Source of the DNA: Rostratula benghalensis
Lineage: Eukaryota; Chordata; Aves; Charadriiformes; Rostratulidae
NCBI GenBank assembly: GCA_013399305.1
Contig: VXAI01000140.1
Span: 477,283 to 541,282 of the forward strand
Direction of reading: 5' to 3'
DNA: 64,000 nucleotides
Shown: piece by piece, positions 49,501-63,849 of the stretch
Numbering within the stretch: position 1 is the stretch's first letter
Layout: each line of letters starts with the position of its first letter
Notes under the pieces: generated by a model
Told to the model about the DNA's origin: nothing
What the model saw: only the letters and a program-made list of their open reading frames with translations
The model's database searches: none
Position numbers and translations under genes: made by a program

Positions 49501-51667
49501 AGGGTCTGCCTCACAAATTGTTAATTCAGCTGAGAGCATTGGCTCTGTCTCTGAAGGGCTGTAGGTGGATGATTTAGGGGTTTCTTTCTTGCCAAATTGA
49601 AATCTGCTTTTGCCTTTTTTCCTCACTTGCTTGTGCATCAGTATGAGTATCTTTCCATCTACAAAACTAAATTATTGTAGCTGTAAAGTCAATGATTCCA
49701 AGAGATATCCTTGGGCTTCTACTTGCGTGTTGCCAGGAGATTCCTGGGCTCCAAAAGGCTTAAAATGTCTAGGTCTTGCTAATAATAGAGACTCAAAGGG
49801 AATAGTCCAGCTGACTGCATGTAGGCCAGACTTAATCAATTAACGCACTAAGATAATGACATACCAGTTTATGGAGCCTCCTAAATATCATCACATGTGA
49901 AGACAGCCACTGGCTACAGGAGGTCTGATGGTTTCACAAATTAAATAGCACAGAACTGCCAGTATTTAGATCTGGGATTTCCAGAAAGCCACAATGAGCT
50001 GGAGAGAACAGTGATTTCTGAAGACATGTCCATCTTTCCATGGTAATATCTAAACTGGATCCATGGCTCAGGGGACGCTGATACCAGAAATAAACATCTT
50101 CCAGCTGCAGTCCTTTATGGCTGGTGATTGCAAACCGATACATGTTGGAGTTGTTCAGCCAAAGTCAATGGGACCAATCCTGCATATGTCTTTGCAGAGC
50201 AGGGTCCGATGTTCGGAAATGTTGCTTGCTTCGGAAGTTTCAGTTGTAAGTGCCTCTGTATTGTTCAAGCTCATGTGAGCTGACGTTTGCAAAGCAGCCC
50301 TTAAAAAAGTGGGCCTCAAAATGTCAAAGGGAGCCCCCTTTCATGTAAAAGATGAAAGCCACGTTGTCTTGGCTGAATTCCAGCATCTATCTTTGTGTGT
50401 TCAAGCGGATGATGGAGGTTTTCTTGTGATGGCTCCTGAACCGGGTGCCCTTTTACAGCCGATAAAGCTAAGTCGATTTGCCTTGATTTTGCTGTGGGCT
50501 AAACTGCATACAAAGGGGTTACAGTAAACTCTTAATTGGTGGAGCAGCTTGAATGTGTGTGTGAACCCTTAGTTCACCCATCTGTACAATGGGAGCAAAA
50601 AAGGGGTCCCTTCCTTTTTTGACCCTTTTGTCTAATCTGGTTTGATTGTAAGATCTTCCAGGCAGGGATTGTTACCACATGGTTGCACATTGTCTACTGG
50701 GATGGGGACCCTGGTCCCACTGGTAAATAGTAGCCTTCAACAGTTACTCTTACGTGAATAAAATATGACCAGCACAGCTATCCGAGTCATCTATCAAATA
50801 ACCCACAGCTCCACCCACGTACAGCTCCTCCATATGGATCCTGAGGTTAATTAAAAGAATCTAAAGAATGATGGGGTGATTTTGGTTGAGCACTGAAGAT
50901 TGATGCATCCTCACAAGCTCCCTGTGCTGGTCCTCCGGGCTGGGAGTTTTGCCTGGTTGCTGGCCAGTCCCCGAAAGACCAGGGCTAGGTTTCTAGCTGC
51001 TCTGTGCAGACTATGCCAAACTACAGGTTTAAATATTCATTGCATTCTTCACATGCCAAATCATCTAAGTTGGAAAGCAGGAGCCTAAGATTTTGCAAAG
51101 CTGCTTTTGCACATAAAGACCATTAAAAATTCATCGTGACAGGGAAAAAACAACACCACTGCCAGTAGTAGGGAACTTTCTGTTGACTTGTCTAATGCTA
51201 TGTGGGGCTAAGTTAGAGCTAACTTACATTAATCCACTTAAATGGAAGGGGTGAGCCTGATCCAGTAAAAGCAATAAATCCTCTTTAGAGCTGACCAGAC
51301 TCCAGTTGCACTAGAGGAGAACAGGACTGAATGGCAAACAGTTGGCAGGAGGTAACTGGATGGGACCTGAATTTCCAATGTGCCAGGTAATTTAACCCAC
51401 AGCATCCCCTTTCGCCCACATGTACAGACCGGTTGTGGGTAGGACCACATCCCAGAGCTGTTGGCGCCAGGGGTGGAATGATAGACTGTGGGATGGGGAA
51501 ACTCCCTGCCAATACAGAGCTGGAAAGGTTGAAGCAGCTCTCTGTCATCGCCGGGAGTGGGTACTCAATATGCCTTGCAGAGCATCCAGGCAGCTCAAGT
51601 GAAAAGAGTAAGATGCAGGGAGCAGTGATGGACAGACAAATGTTCTCAGAACCTATCACAGAATGGT

Positions 51668-52332
51668 AGAATCATAGAATGGTTCAGGTTGGAAGGGACC
51701 TCAAAGTCCATCCAGCTCCACCCCCTGCCCTGGGCAGGGACACCTCCCACCAGACCCAGGTTGCTCAAAGTCCCATCCAACCTGGCCTTGAACCCCTCCA
51801 GGGATGGGGCAGCCACAGCTTCTCCGGGCAGCCTGGGCCAGGGTCTCACCACCCTCACAGTAAAGAATTTCTCCTGAGATCTCATCTAATTGTCCCCTTG
51901 TTCAGTTTAAAAATGTCACCCCTCATCCTATGTCTCCCCTCCCTCATCCAGAGTTCCTCCTCATCTCTCCTGTAGGACCCTTTAGGGACTGGAAGGGGCT
52001 CTAAGATCTCCCTGGAGCCTTCTCTTCTCCAGGCTGAACATCCCCAGCTCTCTCAGCTTGTCCTCACAGCAGAGGGACTTCAGCCCTCACAGCATCTCTT
52101 TGGCCTCCTCTGGCCTTGCTCCAACAGTCCTTCCTGTGCTGAGGACTCCGGAGCGGGATGCAGTGCCCCAGAGCACAGGGGCAGAATCCCTCCCCCCCCC
52201 CAACTCTGCTGGCCATGCTACTGGGAATGCAGCTCGGGATGCTGGCAGCTTTCTTGGCTGCAAGTGCACATTGCTGACTCGTGTTGAGTTTCTCATTCAC
52301 CAATACTCCCAAGTCCTCCTCAAGGCTGCTCT
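51668..52332 (-). mobile_element. CR1 LINE, 5'-truncated copy, about 665 bases
   Basis: Starts with the duplicated tail unit (agaatggtagaatcatagaa), then accagacccaggttgctcaa, agggatggggcagccacagc, ctctcttctccaggctgaac and caatactcccaagtcctcct at the far end. The 164-codon open frame that overlaps it is a by-product. Intergenic. Confidence 0.92.
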
Positions 52333-55271
52333 AGACTTGGAGCTGGTGAAACTCTGCCTTGTCTTGGAGACAGCCTGCAGTTGTCAGGAGAGATGGGCCA
52401 GCTGCTGCTTCCTTGGTATAGGTGAGGGACTAACTGGGTTGCTCTTAAACTCCATAGAATTACATCTGAAGCTGAACTGGCTTGGGATCAAGTGGTCCTC
52501 CAAGCCTGGGGAAGTGGTTCCTACTATCAGAGAGCAACTTTCACAAGGCTGACCCAAGACGTAGAACTAAATCCAGACTGGGTGAATATCTCTGTTTCCT
52601 TATTCCTCTGAGAAATGGGGCCTGAATTTAAAAGGCTCTTTAACACTTTGAAGCCACCCACAGTTCTGTCTTTGCCTCCCACACAAGCTCCAAGGAACTG
52701 ACTCATTCCCACCATATTTTCAGCTGCACATAGATCCTACTCACAGCCCAGGAAGATCCCTGCTCAGCCAAGCGAATCAAGCACACATTGTGACTGGAGT
52801 TAGCTGGTCTCGAAAGGGTTTCACCACGCCAACTAGCAGTCGACTGTATCTAAAGACATCTGGCCTGCCTTTTTAAAGCAGAGCAGGAACCATATTCTTT
52901 AGTTAGCAGTATAATTTATGCCTTGTCTGCTCTTCTCTATTCATGATGCTTCCTTATGTTGACTGTTAAATAGCTGTCTGAGAAAATAAGCGATACTGTC
53001 ATCTGCTGTTAAATAAAAAGAGGTCTGCTCTATAAGCAGGGTTTCACCTCTCCTTTCCCCTTTTCTGAAGCAAACTCATGTTGCTTCTCTCCCTGTGGGG
53101 ATGCTGCTTTGGGGTTTGCAGTGTTTTAAATAGTGTGAGTGATATGTACAGCTCTCGATGGTTCGTAACTCAGAAAAATCATCAAGTCTTTCTGCAAGGG
53201 GAGACATAGGGTTGTCCCTCTCTCCCCTGCCAATCTTGTGAGCTCAAATGCTCTTTCCAACTTGGACTAAAATCCTGACATCCCAGGATTTCTAGCTAGC
53301 TAATTCTTCCACTGCTGAACAAAACAACTCACTTCTTGCTGACATCATGCTGTCCTCCCGCTATGCTGTATCCACTGTGAGTCTTCAAAGTTTCGTGCTA
53401 TGCCTGAACAATTACACCCACGTTTTGGCTGGGAAACAGAGACAAATGAAGGCAGTTAGAAGGAAGACATGTGAGCCCTGCCTTCCATTCTCCTATTCTT
53501 CATACTGGGCTTATTACTACCGGCTTTCCCCCTGCCTGGTAACAGATCTCCAGCAAATACCCACTGGGGTCACCACTCTGTGCCTTTTTCCCGCTTCTCT
53601 GTATAAAACCCCCATGTATTTGGGTTCTGGACCACTTCTGCATGCCATGACACCCCAACATTTGCAGGTTTTTGAGCATAATCCTGCTCACTATATCACT
53701 ACAGAGGAGAGGGGGAGTAAACATCCTTTGCAGTACAAAGGAATTTGTGAACAAACTCAGAGAAGAAGGGGAGAAATGTCCCGAGGCATGCTCCATTTTT
53801 GGCTTGCTCCATTTGGTTTCCTTCATGCAACTCCCTGAATGTTTGTTGTCCATCCCTCCACCCCCCCAAAAAAAAAAATCTGGTGCAAAGGCCTGGCTCC
53901 TGCCTGCACTGTTAGCTAACGAAGTCAGGAATTTACTTCTGTCACCACCTGGGAATTGAATAATGTAAAACCCGGCTCCTCCATCCTACTGGCACTGGGC
54001 TGAGTTCCATTAACTTCTGAGGAGCTTTTTGGAGTGCAGAGTCCTGACCTGCTCACAGTGAGCTAGTATTAGGTAAGACATGAATAAACAATAAAGGAGA
54101 TAAAGGAGAGGCTGGGTTAAAAGCAACAGCTGCTTCCTATGGACTCCTGAATAAATTCAGGCTCCTCTTGCTGAGGGATGTGTTTTTCTCCTTGTGCAGA
54201 GGAATGAACTGTTCTAAGAACCTTGTAACCTTGTTCTGATACAAGAGCGGAGTGGTATTTATTTGTCATTAAACATAAAGACTCAGCTCAAAAGGTTTGA
54301 AGAAGAAAAACATGTCTATTTTAAAATTTAGTTACTTCAGGTAGTTCCATTGTTAGTTCTTTTAGCTCCCTTATCTCACTTCAGCTGTGATTCAAGGAGC
54401 AGAATTACACCCCAGACTTGCATGTGTAGAGCAAAGTCTTTGGCCCAAGATAATCTTTTGCTGACTCCAGATGTGCTCTACCATAAAACTCTTCCAAGGC
54501 CCAGTAGTACATTACATAAGCCCCTGAGCAGTTTTAATATTGATTTCAACAGAAGGAGCCGTCCCTTCTCATTGTAACTAAGCAAAAGGTTTGGCTTGAG
54601 CCTGTTGCTGTAATGAATTTCTGAAGCTGGGCTTGTGGGAATGACTGTCAGGAAAGTGGGAGCCTCTGGTCTATTCTACCCCCAGGAGGGCACAGCAAGT
54701 CTCAGGGCTTCAGGCATCCACTCTTGATTTCCACCAGCGAAGCACAGAAAAGAGCCAGGTGGACTTTCCTGGTACTTCTTTTGTGTAAACTGACTCCGTT
54801 TGTGTGGAAACCAAGTGTTTTTCTTTTATAGGGAGATAGAACCTTTGGTTATCTCGATACAGCAGGAGGAAATTCTAACATCATGATCCTGGAACCAGAT
54901 AAATGCAGTATGTCTTAATGCAACAATCTCCTTTTCAGTTACTCCTACCAACTTACTATATCTGAAAATCCTTTGCAAAACTCTACATGCTCGGGTAACT
55001 TGCTGGAGGAGAGTGCTGGGTTTGGGGTTTTTTTGCAGGGGGATTTTGCTTTGTGTTATGCTTGACAAAACTTCCTTGAGCTGATGAAGCAAGGCCCCAG
55101 ACAGTCTGCATGGCCTGGCCACTTTTGTTTACGTGTATGAAACCTGCAACCAATTTGTCTTCCAGATTAGCTGGTCCCTATCCTCCCCCTTCACCTCCCA
55201 GCTGCAAACTGCAGCAGTTTGCTCTGGGCAGCATGGCCACTGTCACTGCAGAAGCCTTCCTTTCAAAAAAG

Positions 55272-55298
55272 TTTGGAGAGTTTGGAGATTTTGGAGAT
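55272..55298. repeat. Three-copy 9-base tandem repeat
   Basis: tttggagag, tttggagat, tttggagat in succession, preceded by an A-run. Short and probably incidental. Confidence 0.75.
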
Positions 55299-57358
55299 TT
55301 TGTAGGGAGACAGAGTTTGAACTAGCCCCATTTCTATTTCTCCCTTCTTTATTTTTTTTGTTTTAAACGGGAGATATAAACTGTTTCAACATATGAAATA
55401 GCAGATCCTGGTGTAGCTCCCCTGGTGTATCTATCCATCTTTCCAACACAAGGTGCTTGGCTTGAGTTTGTGGCTCTCAAGATTGGCTATGGGTTAACTG
55501 GGCTGCTGGCAAACTGGCCGCCTTGGGAGAACACATCACAACAGCCCCATCTCCTCAGTGAATCTAGTAGTGAATGGTAAATTGGAGGTGTGATTGCACC
55601 TGGTACATCCCGATTGCCTTTAGGCCTCTATCTCCTTACCTCCTTTTTTTTTTTTTTTTTAGGGGGAGGGGAGTAAAACCCTAGACAAGTAAAATCTAAG
55701 AGTAGCTCAAAAATTACTTAATTTTTGCTATTTGGATATTTGAAATCAGTAATAACTCACCTTAGAACAAAACTAAATGTATAGCAATACAAACCTGCTA
55801 GATTTCTAATGCTGTTTTAGGAGAGGGTGTCTTTGTTTCAAAGTTTAATATGAGCTAGAACTCAAAAAGATCCCTTCAGCATTTCCCTTTTAGTCTCTCT
55901 TCTCTGTTTTTCACCAAGTCTTGCCCATCCCAACTGTTTTCCTGAGGCTCTTTTTTGTTTATCCTACACCATTTCCTTCCTTCCTTCAAGTCCAGACCCC
56001 CTTGCTCCCCTGGGGCTTCCTATGATAGCTAGGCACTAATCATGTACTTCTGCCCCAGAAGCACAGATAGAGGCTTCCTCCCCCTGCTTCCAGTCAAAGG
56101 AGGATGTAAGGCATAATGGTAATCTTAAACAACACTGCTATTCATTGTTTGGGAGATCTGGGAAATATCCTTGAATTCAGCTTGCTAAATTAGCTGCTTC
56201 TTGAGTAACCCACAGCTGCTGCGTATCTGTCCCATTACATTTTGCAAAAATGCAGCAGTTCTCATTACATATGATATTCTCTCGACATATGGACCTTCCA
56301 TTAGTTTATATCTCTGCGTAGCTCTGTTGCCATGAATGTATACGCAGAAACATTTTCTTTTGTACTTAAAAACAAAATACACAAACCCAACCATTCTTGA
56401 AAATAGATTAAAGACAGGCATTCACAATTATTCAGATGGAGCAAAGATGTTGGAGCGCCTCAGACTCCAGCCTCTGTCAAGAGCCAATAGTTAGATGAAA
56501 ATGTTGCTTCTGGCAGTCAAAGTGTAACTGCTTGTGATTTTAAGGCTTCATCCTGCCTGTTGTGCACATTAATATCTCCCTTGAAGTTGGCAGGCAAGGT
56601 CTTGTGCATGCAGACATTGGAAGTCAGCTGGGCCATCAGTGTAAGGTGATGCTTAGCCATCTCTCTCAGTCTCCTAAGGAGGCAGCGACGTGGTTTTTTG
56701 GATTTGGTCTCGTATGTTTGCTTCTTCACAGTGATTCATGGAGGAATTTGATTTGAAAGAAAATAGATTCCCGGTGTTAGTGGATTTACACTCCCTACCC
56801 TTTTAATAACTTCTCCGGCATGAGTGGGGAACTTGAGCAAACCTTGGGGAGAAAGGTTTTTACATCCTCTCCTGCCTGTGCACTTTTCTAGGCTTTGCCC
56901 ATCAAAGTGGAGCTGTCTCTGAGGTAAACCCAGACCTCCGTCTTTGCTGTGATCCTTCTGAAATAGCTGGTTCCAGCAGGGTGTAGTATCTTTGATGCAG
57001 CAAGTACTTCAAATAAAAACACAATGTTAGAACAAGTAAAAATTTTCCTTAAACCCCCAGAGCACTGTTCAACACCTCTCTTATCCCATCCAGACCTTAT
57101 TTCATTGACTCTGGGAGGAGTGTGGCATGGGGAGAGCACTGCCTCTGCATTAAACCACAAAAAAGGGACATGTTTGGACACTGACGGTTGTTGCTTTGCA
57201 CATACCAAGGTGTGGGGGGGCAGACCATGACCTCCAAAGGGCATCCTCAAGCTGTGCTTCATTGCATGGTCACCAGCAAGGGAGGGGCAGTAAACGTGTC
57301 TGTGACAGTGGTCTTGACTGTGTAACCGTGGACAGTAAGCCACTGGTATCCCTCTCAT

Positions 57359-57456
57359 TGTCTTCCTTCCTTCTTCCCACCTACCCTGGTCCTCTCTCTT
57401 GTCCCTCTTTCCCTCTCTCTGCCTCTCTCCCATCCTGTTTGCTTTTCTTTTCTTGA
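57359..57456. repeat. Polypyrimidine-rich tract
   Basis: Nearly 100 bases dominated by C and T (ttccttccttcttcccac, ctctctcttgtccctctttc and so on). Purine/pyrimidine strand asymmetry of this length is compatible with a triplex-forming structure. Intergenic. Confidence 0.75.
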
Positions 57457-60400
57457 GTTGCATTTTCCTTATTCCATTTTTGTCTTGCCATGACCTGAGG
57501 ACTCACTACTGTAAGTCTGAGGCTCTAGAACTCTGTCATTCTTTGGGATGTTGCAAAATCCTGCATTCTTCAGTGATGCGATTTTGGAGCTTCCAATCAA
57601 CCTCATTGAAAAAGAAAAATATGTAATTAAATCCACTCTGAGTCTGTTTTGCACCTCATTCTTCCTTTTATAACTGAACTACAAATGTGCATCCTCAAGA
57701 ATATCGATCCAACTAGAGATTTAGTGCACTTCGCTCCTGGACCTGAGACTTCTGCAAGGTGTATTTATGTCTGATAATTGCTGTGTTCTCCTGTGCTGCA
57801 TGAGGGGAGCCTCATTTCTCTGCCACAGGAGCTACAGAGCCCTTGGAGACCTGAATCTCTGCAAGGACATGTCTCCTGCAGCCCTGAGTGCTCGGGGCCG
57901 GCTGTCAGGTACCCTGTTTCACACCAGTGTGTATCTGAAGGTGTGTAGAGGATCCCCAGGAGCTGGGCAGCTGTGTACAAGGAGCTGCCAAAACCTGGCA
58001 AATACCAGAGGCTGAGGACACTGCTGCAGCCCCTGGATGCCATTCAGGCACTCAATCCTATGCTATAAGGAGATGGCTCATCCCCGTCAGGATGCACAGG
58101 CAGGAACTCTTTGCAGGAGAGGCCCTTCTCATGAAACAAAGGAAGAGGGTTTGGGTTTCCTTTCAGTGGCCTCTAAATCATTTGTCCAGAGCACAGAAGA
58201 GTCTCTTCCTGGAGGTACTTAGGCCCATTCCTTTAGAAGTCATCTATGATTGTGTTAGTACTTATGCATAAATGAATATTAATGGTGAGTGTGGTCTGAC
58301 TACTGGGTCCATTTCCTCCCACAGCTGTTTTTTGTGCAAGACCTGATCCAAAACCATCTTGCATGCACATCTTCCAGCCTGGCTCCACAGGCGAGTCTGA
58401 TGGAGAACGCTTTGCTGGTGAGGGCCTGTTGTGGTTTAGGCATGGACGCAGCACATAGCTGCTCAGTGCTGTCAGGGTCTCAGCAGACCTGCACTTGCCT
58501 CACAGCAGACATTCAGGTACCCAGAGAACTTCTGTTTTAGCTGGAAAAAAAGCTGATGTGCCGGAGACCTCCCATTGTAAGGGAGGCTGCAGCTGAGCAG
58601 AGGTTTGGAGAAACTGAATGCCAGAGTTTGCTGTTCCAGCTGGAAATGGAGGCCCACCCACAGCTTGGGTGGTGTTTAGGGCTCCAGATTTCAACCTGAG
58701 CACCAGCACCTGAAATCAAGTATTGGAACACCTGCATTATAGCACTTCTATTTTATTTGGATAGGCTTCTGCGCATTTCCACATTTATCTTTTGGTGGTT
58801 TTATCCCAAAGAGATTGCTGGGACTGAGATGGGGATTCCTGCAGGAAGAGATGGTCCCAGAGACAACAGGTTCTGAGAACAAATACTCCCAACACCCTTA
58901 TTTTTTATTCATTAAATCAGCATATCCTTACAAATTTAGATTTATTTAAGTAGGGAAAGGGATTTGGTGTGTGACTTGCACATCCACACTAATTGCTACT
59001 CATATTTTTTGATGCAAAACCCTCACAATGCTTGCAAACAATCAGCAAAATGGATGTGTGTGCTCGGAAACTCCCAAAACACTTGAAAAGGCTGTTCGTA
59101 GACAATGCACATGCATCATGCACAGGCCACTTCTGCTGAGAAGGGGCCTAATTTAGAGTGTATGGCAGGCAGTAAAAAGTTCCTGGTGCCCAAAATTAGT
59201 CACAAATAATTGTTTTTAATCCCATGATCCAATTACAACTTAAGACTATCAATGGGAAATAAATGTTCCCACCTTTGGTTATCTCTCGGTGAGCAAAGCT
59301 GCTCGCAGCCTCACGTGTGGCAATTAGTCTCTTGTTTTTGTGTTCCTGTTGCAAAAGGGAAAGGGGGATGGAGGAAAGATGCTTGGTGGAACACTTGAAA
59401 ATGCTTCTTTCGGCCCAAAGTGGGAGCAGAACAGCCCACAAAGATGCTGTCACAGATCCAAGCAGGCTGGGGTTAAATGGTTTCCTCAGCTTTTCTCCCC
59501 AAATCAATTTGAATAATCTTGGCAAGTTCTGTTGCTATGCATGGTGGGCAGCTGTGATTCAAGCAGGGATTTCCCCCCCCCCTCCCTTCTACTGTCCCAG
59601 TCTTCCTGTCTTGTGCAGATGTGATCCTTTCCTTCTGTCTGCCTAACAGCTAATTATTTTACCATATGAGACAACAGTCTGAAGAAAACAGACCACGCAT
59701 ATTCTTGAAAGCAACAACTGTGTTACAATATCGGGGGGGGGGGGAATTAAAAAAAGAAAAAAAAGGAGTTACTTCCTTCTGACCCACTCTACTCCTTAAG
59801 AAAAACCTCCAAAAATAGCAAGTGTTCTGATTTATAAAGGGCCAACCTACCTCCTAAGTTAGTACTGCCTCTTTAACAGCAGAAACGTGCACAGTGTATT
59901 TGGGGAAAGCGGGGGGAAAGACAACTTAGGTTAGAAAAACGTTCAGCCAACAACTCTGTAATCAACCGTACCCCAAAAACGTGTGCACACCCCTCTTACT
60001 GCAAGAATGTGGGCAAAGGCGCATCAGCTGCTCCCTGGAAACAGCCCAGGTGTCACTGAGCTCGCTGAAATTTCATTCCCAGTCACAATTACGCCTTTCT
60101 GATCCAAATCATTACTGTCTGGGTCTGGAAAGAGCACAAATTCTGCACTTTGTGTTTGGTGGTTATGCGTGTGGGGGCTCTTCTGGTGAGGGCAGGTATC
60201 TAGGCTTCGCAGCCCGTGACAAAGTTTACAGCTCAAAACCCGTCTGCCCTGTCCTAGGTGTGAGCTGTGAGCTACCAGGGAGCACCACAACTGGGCGGTT
60301 GTTTTATAGCAACAGGCTGAGTCTGGAGAATGCCTAGAGTGTTGAGTGTCACAGGCAGGACAGGCTGAGGAACGCTTTGTTTTCAAATCCCACAGCAGCT

Positions 60401-60460
60401 CAGCACCAGCTGCTTGCTGGAGCACAGCTGTGACACATGGAGAGGAGTGTTGAACTTCTG

Positions 60461-60775
60461 ATCATAGAATGGCTTAGGTTTGAAGGGACCTTTAAGATCA
60501 TCGAGTTCCAACCCCCCTTACCCAGGGCAGGGACACCTTCCACCAGACCAGGTTGCTCAAAGACCTTTCCAACCTGGCCTTGAACCCCTCCAGGGATGGG
60601 GCAGCCACAGCTTCTCTGGGCAACCTGGGCCAGGGTCTTGCCACCCCCAGAGCAAAGAATTTCTTCCTGAGATCTCATCTATATCTCCCCTCTTTCCATT
60701 TAAAATTGTCACCCCTCTCTGCTCTCTAAAGGCTGGCATGTCCCTCCTATTTGGGAGGCCCCAGTTTAAGCAGTG
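60461..60775 (-). mobile_element. CR1 LINE, 3' fragment
   Basis: Starts atcatagaatggcttaggtt, then agatcatcgagttccaaccc, accagaccaggttgctcaaa, tccagggatggggcagccac and gagcaaagaatttcttcctg. Intergenic. Confidence 0.9.
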
Positions 60776-61949
60776 AGGTTCCTGGTATTTTTGCATGTGC
60801 GGCAATAGCCTACAGATGCTGAGAGGCAGGAATGAGGGCTTTTGAGGACGGCATGTGCCTCAAGATGAGGTAGAAGCTGTCTGGTACTTTTCAGAAAGTG
60901 AAATTAGAGCCTAGAGTATTTATTGTTGGTGGCTTCCACACTCCTGGTAAGAGTTTTACAGAGGTCCTACTGCTGTTAGCACAAAAGCTGCAGGGTTCTT
61001 AATCGCAGAGAAATGCCACTGCATTTTTGACAGGCAGCTCTTTTTCTAGCACACGGCATCCACACCAAAGGTCCAAGCGCTCCAGATACATTTTTTATGA
61101 TTCCACATGAGCAAATCCTTGAGTGTAAAAGGTGACCCACACTGCTCTAAAGGCCAGCATCAGCTGCCTGCCTGGAGAACCCGGGTCAGTGATTCCTCCT
61201 TCAGTTTGAGTCACAGTTCAACAGTCAATTTACTTTTGTGTAAACCCTCCGCTCACCTGAAGGCAAGTTTCCTGGCTCAGAAACCCCCTGAGCGTTGGGA
61301 TGGGGATAGCCCTGTCCATCCCCAACTGCCTCATTCACCTTTCGAGGACAGTATCACAAGAAGAGCCAAAAGAATTGACTATTCCTCATTTATTTGTTGC
61401 CATTTGAAAAGAGGGTAACCGTTTAATTAGTTCTTCACCCTCCGGGGCTGTAAGTTCTTGTATAATTACATAATGAGCAATTACCATGTTTTGTTCTATG
61501 CAGATGCTGGCACTGACCATGCTCTAAAGGCTGGTGTAGCCACAAGGAAACACTTCACACCCCGGTACCACAAAGGGTTTTCTTAGTGGGGACAATCTAC
61601 CAGCGTGATGGGTGCCAACATAAATCCCACCTACTCCTACTGGAGTTTGAAGTAGGGTGGGAACCTGCCGCAGTGGGAAAACCCTAAAATGTTCCAAAGG
61701 GCTTCTGTGGTTTGGGCGCTGCCCGAAATACTGCCTTTCATGTCCTTAACACCACCCTTGCCTTTTCCTGCTTTGGCAGGGAAAGCTGACAGCAAGGTTA
61801 CAGGGAGCAGTTTGGGGCGGGAAGTTACTGGGCAACGCAAAGGTTTAGATTAGGAGGAGCCCCTAGAAGGGCTGCTGCACTTCGAGAAGCGCCTGATGCA
61901 AGTCAGGACTTACAGGATGTGTTTTGTGTTGAGGTCAGCAACTGGCAAT

Positions 61950-61963
61950 TAATTAATTAATTC
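61950..61963. repeat. Short (TTAA)n tract
   Basis: aattaattaattaatt in intergenic sequence. Confidence 0.85.
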
Positions 61964-63849
61964 GTTAAAATACTTGGAGAGATTTAAAATGAGCACAGGG
62001 TGAGTACATGCATGCAAGAGGAGGATCTTGAAAGCACTTAAGCTGTAGGGCAAACAAAAAAAACAGCTGGGAGATAGGCATGGTGATTAAAAGGTGTAGG
62101 CAAGGGGCCCCTCTGTCATTATTCCTGCAGCTACAATTTAATTGCCCTTCCTAGGCTTTGGGGAATGGAGACAGTTTTTGGTTGTGGTGTTGTTTGTTTT
62201 TTTTTTTTTAAAAAAAAAAGATATGGGAGAACACAAGTTCTACACTTGGAAGATACCCCTTAACATCATCCCAAGTCTCTGCTAAGATTCTTAATACGCT
62301 TTAGTCATCACTCAGAATAGAAACCGTTTCCCTCATCTTCAATGTTAAGGAATTGCTTTCAAAGTGAAAAAACTAGGTTGAGAAGGAAATCCACATGCTT
62401 TTTTTTCCTCTCTGAATTCCTCCTCCTTGTTTCAGCAGCACCAGAGCAGTACTAGGAATGGGGAAGGTGAGAAGCCCTTCCCCAGCCATCCAGGTGACAA
62501 GCAGGTGTGCTGCAACCCCAGTTGATGTAGTTGTTGGCTGTGACAACAGGCTACAGCAAGGTAAGATTTACCTGGAGGACATCACTTAAAGCTGATCCGA
62601 GCATTGTGATGCAGTGAAGGCAAGAGGCAAAATTAGCAGCCAACTTTGAACAAAGATTGGCTTTTTTTTTTTCTTTTCCCCCTCTTGAGACCTCTAATGG
62701 CAAAGTTACAGTGATTTGTACTATCAGGACAAAAAATCAACCCATTCGAAAGGACCAAATATCACATGGGAGGACTTGAATAAAGCAAATTTTTAGCTTA
62801 AACACTTGCTAAAAAGGTCTAAAACATTTCTTTTTTTTTTTTTTTTCTTTTCCTAACACCATTCTCCTGGTTGCTGGAACAAAGGAAGAAATATATTTGG
62901 ATTTTAAAAAAAAAAAAACCAACAAATTCAAACAGCAGCAGAAAAAAAACACCCTTGATTTTTTCACAGTATTGAAAGAGCTAATGAAGCTTGTTTGTGG
63001 AAAATAGATGAAGTGCCTGCAGGGAGGAATTTGCTATTGAAAAAGTTGACTAGCAAATGTGGACTGAGCTGTATTTAGCCCTTTCCACACAAAAGGCATG
63101 GCAGGCAAAGCAAGCCAAAGGGGAGAAGTGGGGAACATGAATTATTGAATTATTACTGAGCAGAGGTAAAGCCTGATGTTCACTTTTTTCCAAAAATGCA
63201 TACTAATGGAATAAATATTTGGGGGTTCACACACACACATCTCCTCTTGGCACCTACAGTGTGCCTGAGCTCACTTCAAAAGCCAGAAGAACACACCACG
63301 ATTAGTGGTGGGTCGGCCACTAATCCACACAGCAAGTTAAGTACAAAAATTCAGGTTCAAGAGCTGCTTCAAACAAGTGCATCTTTCTAAATGCCAGCTG
63401 TTAACCACTCGTACAGGTCTTCTAGCCGTTGAAATGCAGGTAATACAGCACACAAGATCACAATGCCAAGGAGACTTTTCCCTCAACAGAGCACTATTAA
63501 GGTGGCTTCTGGGCTTTAGACAGGGATCCTTAGGTCAATAGAAGTTGAGGGGTCTTCCCGTGTTAGAGTACTAAGCATGGAGCTTGAACTAGAAAAGATT
63601 CCTGGTCCAAGGCTAAGGATTTGATTTTATTTTCAAAGAAACTAAGATGGAGGAAGAGGAGTCTTGGCTACAGAATGGAGTAGGGGTGCTTTTCTTACTG
63701 TGTGACAGCAATCAATAGGGAAGGTGGGGTTTTTTTGGATTGTCACAGACTTCCTCAACATAAGCAACTTGGGATAGTTTGGTGGTGGAAGTTAAGTTAG
63801 AGAAAACCTGACAGAACTGTGATTTCCCAAAGGAAACAAAGCAAACATA

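Larger units (their letters stand above)
40906..63840. other. Intergenic region downstream of SPRED2
   Basis: About 23 kb with no recognisable coding exon, RNA gene or CpG-rich promoter on either strand. It contains four CR1 fragments (41638, 46191, 51668, 60461), a (TG)n microsatellite (45467-45501), a pyrimidine tract (57359-57456), (TTAA)n-like sequence near 61950, and A/T/G homopolymers. Sub-stretches 41810-46190, 46575-51660, 52340-60460 and 60780-63800 otherwise hold nothing I can name. Regulatory elements could be present but cannot be seen without alignments. Confidence 0.7.

Noticed and set aside
52058..52552. 164-codon (+) frame
   Set aside because: Antisense reading of the CR1 copy at 51668-52332 plus flank.
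53347..53838. 163-codon open frame, intergenic (+)
   Set aside because: No recognisable family; probably a chance open frame.
56888..57463. 191-codon open frame, minus strand
   Set aside because: Its start is produced by the pyrimidine-rich tract read backwards (Arg/Lys/Glu/Gly-rich), with no recognisable domain.
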